Positions 59,555 through 64,000 of a stretch of 64,000 nt of DNA are shown one piece after another (the stretch's first letter is position 1; every line of letters begins with the position of its first letter). A program made the position numbers and the translations under genes. The notes under the pieces were generated by a model. It saw nothing but the letters and a program-made list of their open reading frames with translations, searched no databases and was not told the origin of the DNA. This DNA comes from Bryopsis sp. KO-2023 (taxonomy: Eukaryota; Chlorophyta; Ulvophyceae; Bryopsidales; Bryopsidaceae): NCBI GenBank assembly GCA_030272585.1, contig BSYQ01000014.1, forward strand, positions 2,418,001 through 2,482,000, in the 5' to 3' direction.

Positions 59555-59940
59555 TCACTGGGAAAGATAATTTTTACAGGAGGGCCCCCTGCCCTATAAA
59601 CCCTGTCGTACTCCCAATTGTACTACATAACACCCCTAAACCCGAGTTCTACTATCAATTGTCCCCCCCCCCACGAGAGGGTGTCCACACCCGTCACAAC
59701 CCTGGAAAGAAAGAAAGAAAAAGGTCGAACTAGAAGAAGAAGAAACCCCAAACAAACCCACAACAAAAACCCCAACTAAACGACAAACGAAACCCCAAAC
59801 AAACCTCTGAAAAATCCCAAACCAAACCCATGATCAACCTCACAACAAACTCCCGTTCTGTCTTGAGGCTTGGTCTCTGGCTTGGACGGTAGCTTGGTCT
59901 CCGGCTTGGTCTGCTTTTCGTTGTCACTCCAGAAGCCATC
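59555..59940. other. Noncoding edge of the retroelement block
   Basis: Low-complexity sequence, with a run of C near 59660 and A-rich, AAAC-type text from 59700 to 59830. It may include an end of the element, but no terminal repeat could be paired by eye. Confidence 0.35.
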
Positions 59941-61002
59941 TCAGCCGCCGGCTGGTACCTCAGCTGGTTCGTCAGCTGGGTCATCGACTGGCTCCTCCAC
60001 CAAGTCGATCGGAGGCTCGTCCTCATCCAAATCCAAGGGAGGGAAGTCCTCATCCAAAGGTGGAGGAAGAGGTCCCAAAGACGAGGGCTCCGAGGATGCA
60101 CTCCTGCTTGACACGGAAGGACTTTTTCCTTCGTCCTGTTTTGGGTCCTGTTCTCCTTTTGTTTCTGGTTCGGGTGTCCTTTCTTTTTCCTGCTTCTCAT
60201 ACTCCACCGCCCACTTTCGCACCAACGGACCCAAGCGCTTCAGGGCAAGGCCTTTTGGAAAGCCCATGTCCCTTCTCAAGCACTGATAGCACTCGGTTAG
60301 AGTCTGGGTCGTGGGTGGAGCCTGAAGGAGTGGCTGGAAGTCTGGCTCCCGCATGTCCAAACGTAGGTCCTTCAGTTGAACCTGTGGCGGATCGATTCGC
60401 TGTTCCTGCCACACCTTGTATAAGCGCACGAGGATTATCATGAGGTTCCAGTGGGTCCGGCACACCGTGTGGTTCGTGCATGTGGTGATCACGTAGCTAT
60501 CCGCCAGCGCCGGCGGCGAATAGCACCACAAACAGATCGGTGGCTTTTCCCCACGCCTGTCCTTGAACCTCTTGGACATGTCGGCGAGCGCCTCCTCTTC
60601 CTCTCTCTCCTTCCTTTTCTTGGGCGCCGACTTTTCGTCGGTCTTTCCACCGGTCTGTCCCCCGGTCAGGTCGCGGATTCTCCTGGGTTGTGGCTCTGAG
60701 ATCATATCGTCTGCAACGTCAGGGACTGCAAAGTGCCCCGGCGCACGATTTCTGATCCTCTCCAGCGTTTTGTCCACCTGCGTATAGTCGTACCCGGCAA
60801 GCCGGTGGTTAACCGGAACGCTTCCCTTGCCGTAGTACACGGGTTCCTCTCCATCTCTGATCGCAGCAGCAGCTCCAGCACCCTGCTCGATGATGTCGTC
60901 CATCGTCGCCCGACAAAGGTTTTCCACATAATCCCCAAGACGTGCGGGAACGCTGTGGAGTAACCGGCTCATTAACCCGGACTGTGCCTCAGACGAGTAC
61001 AC
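59941..61002 (-). mobile_element. Retroelement-associated ORF with CxxC...CxxHxxCxxH motif
   Basis: A minus-strand open stretch of 353 codons in the retroelement block. It contains a possible zinc-binding pattern (CLWC, then TCTNHTVCRTH) and a Pro/Asp/Glu-rich C-terminal half. It has no clear similarity to known host proteins. It could be a gag-like or accessory protein of a Ty3/gypsy-type element, or of a neighbouring copy; this is inference from location. The typical CxxCxxxGHxxxxC gag knuckle is not seen. Confidence 0.4.
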
Positions 61003-61110
61003 AGCCGTTTGCCAGGCCGACCTTTCGTCGGTGGACGTCAGGTGGGGCTGCTGTTTCGTCAGCTGCGATTTCAGCTTTTTCTGCGTCTGGTTCGCAGAAT
61101 CAAGTTCTTT

Positions 61111-61710
61111 TTAAAGCTGTTTCAGCTCCTGTTCGGCGGTTCCTCTCGCTTGTTGAGCGATTTTCAGATCGTGTTCAAGTTTGGTAACTTGATCGCAGAG
61201 TCTTTGAGCTGCACCTTCGAACTTTCTCAAGTGCTTCTCTGCTTGATCCGCCCGCGCGCGTTGTGCGTCGCGTTCTGCACGGAGTTCCAACACATCGTCC
61301 TGCAACCGTTGACACCTAGCTTGGAGAGTAGCTGGGTCGGCGTCCCGGTCGAGTGTTTTTCCTGTTCTGGAACTAGGTTTTTCCGGCAGTTTTTCCGGCA
61401 ACTCTGTCGGTGGGCGAATCACGATCTTTGAGGTTCCTTTCAACAACGAAGTCTCGAAGTTCCGAAGTTTTGAAAGCACCGAAGGAGCTGGGAGAGTTTT
61501 CATGATTTTCGCCTTAGGTGGTGTGATAAGTGGTTTGGGTTCCCCTCTGGGTGGGCAAGCGTCGGCGAGAGTTCCACTCTGCCCTTTTCCGCCTTTCTCG
61601 CCGCCACTGCCTTTTGTTTTTCCGCTTCCACCCAATTGTTTTCCACTCGACTCCTTTCCCTGAACCGCTTTATCACCGCTGCGCCACATGATCGGGCTGT
61701 GCTTTGGCAT
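61111..61710 (-). mobile_element. Retroelement-associated ORF with coiled coil
   Basis: A minus-strand open stretch of 199 codons. The N-terminal part is rich in Gly, Lys and Ser; the C-terminal part is a strong heptad-type coiled coil (LQDDVLELRAERDAQRARAD). Coiled coils of this sort occur in the N-terminal part of gag proteins of some Ty3/gypsy elements. Assigned to the element by position only. Confidence 0.4.
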
Positions 61711-62307
61711 TCTCTTTTGCTGGCTGCGCTTAGTTCTCCGACTAGTCTCCGACTTTTCTGTATGCGCGCCGAGAATAACCAGGACAAAATGATCGCAAGT
61801 CCGCTTTAAGATACGCTAGGCGTATTAGCTAACGTACCTCGGTAACGTGACACTCTATGGAGGTCACCGTCACCACACGGGTTCGTGCCTATTTGATATT
61901 ACCCTAACTCGCTTATGTCAACTCAGTTTCACCTGCGGCGCAATCACGTGACCTCCAGATCGGACATTAACCCATCACTTGATCCAATGTCCCCATCACC
62001 TGTTGTCAGTCGCTATGAGCGTGTGAGTTGTGCGTTAGGTAAACCTCCCCGGAGAGAAAACTGACCCCTAGCCCGTCCTGCGAACCGTCCACAGTTCTGT
62101 CACGGGAAAAGATAGCAACCCGTTCGCCGGAAAAGATGGAACCTTTCCCCAGGCTTTTCCGGGAGTTCTGCTTGGTGCTCTTTTCCTAAGTCTTTTTGGT
62201 ATCCCCTCTGGATAGCGTTCCAAATCAACTTTCTCGGCTTAATATGTTTCCCCCAGCTGGAAGGATAGTATTAAGTCGAGCGTGAACAGAGTGGTAATGA
62301 TCCCTGT
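61711..62307 (-). other. Noncoding stretch after the integrase, possible LTR
   Basis: About 600 bases without a long frame lie between the integrase-chromodomain ORF and the next ORF downstream on the minus strand. In a Ty3/gypsy element a long terminal repeat and a primer-binding site would be expected in such a place. I could not define its ends, and no second copy lies in the window. Confidence 0.35.
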
Positions 62308-63609
62308 TTAGGTTCGAGTTCTGCGTTGGGCCCTAGTCTTTTTCTTAGACTGGGTCACTTGTTTATTCTCCGGTTTGTTGGCTAAGTACTCCTTAAGCAA
62401 GTCCTGGGCATTGGCCAGGTGGCTTTCTGGCTCCCAGGTGGATTCCATCAAATCGTAGCCCTTCCAAAGGATCAGGTACTCCTTGCGAGTAGTGCCCCGA
62501 TCTCTGAGGATGCGCTCGACCTCGAATTCGATGGTCCCATCCACTAGCTCCCCCTCTGGAGCGTCTATCTCTCGCTGATCGTCATCAAGCCGAGAGTAAG
62601 CCTTCAGTTTCGACACATGGAAAGTTGGGTGGATTTTCCAGTGGTCGGGAAGGTCAAGACGGTAGGCGACAGCCCCAATTCGGCTAGCCACCCGGAAAGG
62701 TCCAACAAATCGCCGGCGAATTTTCGGTGGGATTTTCTGAAGTGAAGCAAGGGGAATATACTTGCTTTGTACCAGCACTTCATCGCCAACCTGAAAATCC
62801 ACTTTCCTTCGACGTTTGTTTGCTGAGGTGCACATGCGGTTCTGTGCCTCTGCGTATTTCGCCTTAGCGTTTCGCATCTGGTCGTCCACTCGACGTACCA
62901 TCTCAGCCGCCATTTCCGATTCATCGCCCGTCCGAACTCCCTTCCTGGCAACAACTATCTGCCCCATGTTCTGGCCATACAGAAGATGGGCTGGCGCGTA
63001 GCCTGTGGAGACATTCCGTGAATTATTTGCGGCAAATTCCGCGGTTGGCAAATAATCCACCCAACGGTCTGGGTATCGTTCCACATACGGACGCAGGAAA
63101 TCCTCCAGCACCCGGATGGTGACTTCCGACTGCCCATCCGTTTGGGGATGGTATGCAGTACTCATCCGGAGCTGAGTACCTAAAAGTTTGAAAAGGGAGG
63201 TCCAGAACAAACTTGTGAACCTTGGGTCCCGATCCGAAACTATGATTTTAGGCAGCCCGTAGTGTTTATATATGTTCTCCACGAACAGTTTTGCGTATTC
63301 TGGCGCCGTGATAGTTTTGTTACAGGGTACGAACCTCGCATACTTCGTCAATCGGTCTACAAAGACGGCGATTGCTGTGAAGCCATGGGAAGACGGTAGG
63401 TCGGTAACCAAGTCCGTCGTGATCTGTTCCCATTTCTGGTCTGGGATAGGCAACGGCTGCAAAAGACCTTTCTGCCTTTGCAAGTCCGATTTGTTTAGTT
63501 GACAAGTTGGGCACGTTTTCACGTATGCCTTTACGGCTAACCCAACGCCTTTCCACCAGTAATTGCGGGTAAGTACTTCGGTCATGCGGTCTGCTCCAAC
63601 ATGACCGGC
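62308..63609 (-). mobile_element. Ty3/gypsy-type retroelement, integrase and chromodomain part
   Basis: A long open frame on the minus strand carries the last part of a Pol polyprotein. In order it has an HHCC zinc finger (CPTCQLNK), the integrase catalytic core (ITTDLVTDLP, IIVSDRDPRF, YHPQTDGQSE), a GPF/Y-type region (RRRFVGPFRVASRIGAVAYRL) and a C-terminal chromodomain (EVERILRDR, EYLILWKGYD, STWEPESHL). The chromodomain places it among the chromoviruses. Protease and reverse transcriptase are not seen: the GCACAG-type repeat interrupts the element at about 63610. This part shows no obvious break, so the copy is probably fairly young, but the element as a whole is incomplete in the window. 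Confidence 0.85.
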
Positions 63610-64000
63610 AGTCATGGGCTGCACAGGACAGACCCCTGTCCTGTGCATCGCACAGGACAGGGTTCTGTGCAGGTTCTGTGCACCCTGTGCTGTCCTGTCC
63701 TATGCAGCGGAATTGCACAGGCCAGGACAGAACAGACTGTCTGTTCTGTGCACAGGGTCAGACCTGTGCTGCACAGGTGCACAGACTTGCACAGCACAGC
63801 ACAGAACTGCACAGAATCTGCACAGAACTGCACAGAATCTGCACAGATTTTGCACAGAATCTGCACAGAACTGCACAGAAACTGCACAGAACTGCACAGA
63901 AACTGCACAGAACTGCACAGAAACTGCACAGATTTTGCACAGACCCTGTCTGTGCTGTGCTGTACAGGTCTGTGCACCTGTGCAGCACAGGTCTGACCCT
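63610..64000. repeat. GCACAG-type palindromic repeat with minisatellite core
   Basis: From 63622 there is a hairpin-like inverted pair (cctgtcctgtgc...gcacaggacagg), then the same block as at 59397-59465. Next comes a minisatellite of about 10-11-base units (TGCACAGAAC, TGCACAGAATC, TGCACAGATTT) from about 63795 to 63940. From about 63941 to the window end the sequence is the reverse complement of the block at about 63754-63800 and of the left copy. The whole is thus an inverted repeat around a tandem array. It lies within the Ty3/gypsy element and runs off the window. Confidence 0.8.

Noticed and set aside
63795-63940. Regular short repeats that could recall a CRISPR array
   Set aside because: Units are 10-11 bases with no unique spacers, in a eukaryotic repeat region; this is a minisatellite.

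Overview
The window is nuclear DNA of a flagellated, intron-rich eukaryote, almost certainly a single-celled protist. It carries a complete IFT172 gene, so the organism builds cilia. Other genes are eukaryotic housekeeping genes (eRF1, LSM2, succinyl-CoA ligase beta, a three-RRM RNA-binding protein). Introns are GT-AG with a few GC-AG, often T-rich. TAA, TAG and TGA all occur as natural stops, so the code is standard. The very large signal-peptide protein made of GG[AG]-type beta-helix repeats with a multi-membrane C-terminus is of a kind known from stramenopile, cryptophyte and chlorarachniophyte algae. That suggests such a lineage, but the window alone does not settle it. Exon limits below were read by hand from splice motifs, reading frame and homology recalled from memory; no search was run.

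Layout. 0-2.1 kb: plus-strand MTHFSD-like protein. 2.8-8.2 kb: two tandem minus-strand paralogs for secreted cysteine-rich proteins with the same exon plan. 8.8-9.1 kb: intronless LSM2. 10.6-15.2 kb: translation release factor eRF1 with an altered NIKS motif (NIKN). 16.8-20.2 kb: minus-strand succinyl-CoA ligase beta, head to head with IFT172 (20.6-28.6 kb, 22 exons). 30.8-33.6 kb: minus-strand NT-C2 domain protein, head to head with an intronless three-RRM protein (34.6-36.1 kb). 36.6-38.5 kb: a small unrecognised multi-pass membrane protein. 41.3-45.4 kb: minus-strand USP30-like deubiquitinase keeping the unusual Cys-His-Ser triad. 46.4-57.0 kb: the giant beta-helix membrane protein.

From 57.7 kb to the end the window is repeat territory. 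It holds a TA-flanked inverted-repeat DNA element, a related decayed DNA transposon, palindromic GCACAG-type repeats on both sides of a Ty3/gypsy-type retroelement block (integrase plus chromodomain on the minus strand), and a GCACAG minisatellite at the right edge.

The genes do not form one pathway. The organisation is a typical compact protist arrangement of divergent and convergent pairs. The points most worth a second look are the eRF1 NIKN variant, the USP30-type triad in a probable protist, the exon-per-repeat build of the beta-helix protein, the twin secreted genes, and the self-complementary GCACAG repeat that sits at both edges of the retroelement.
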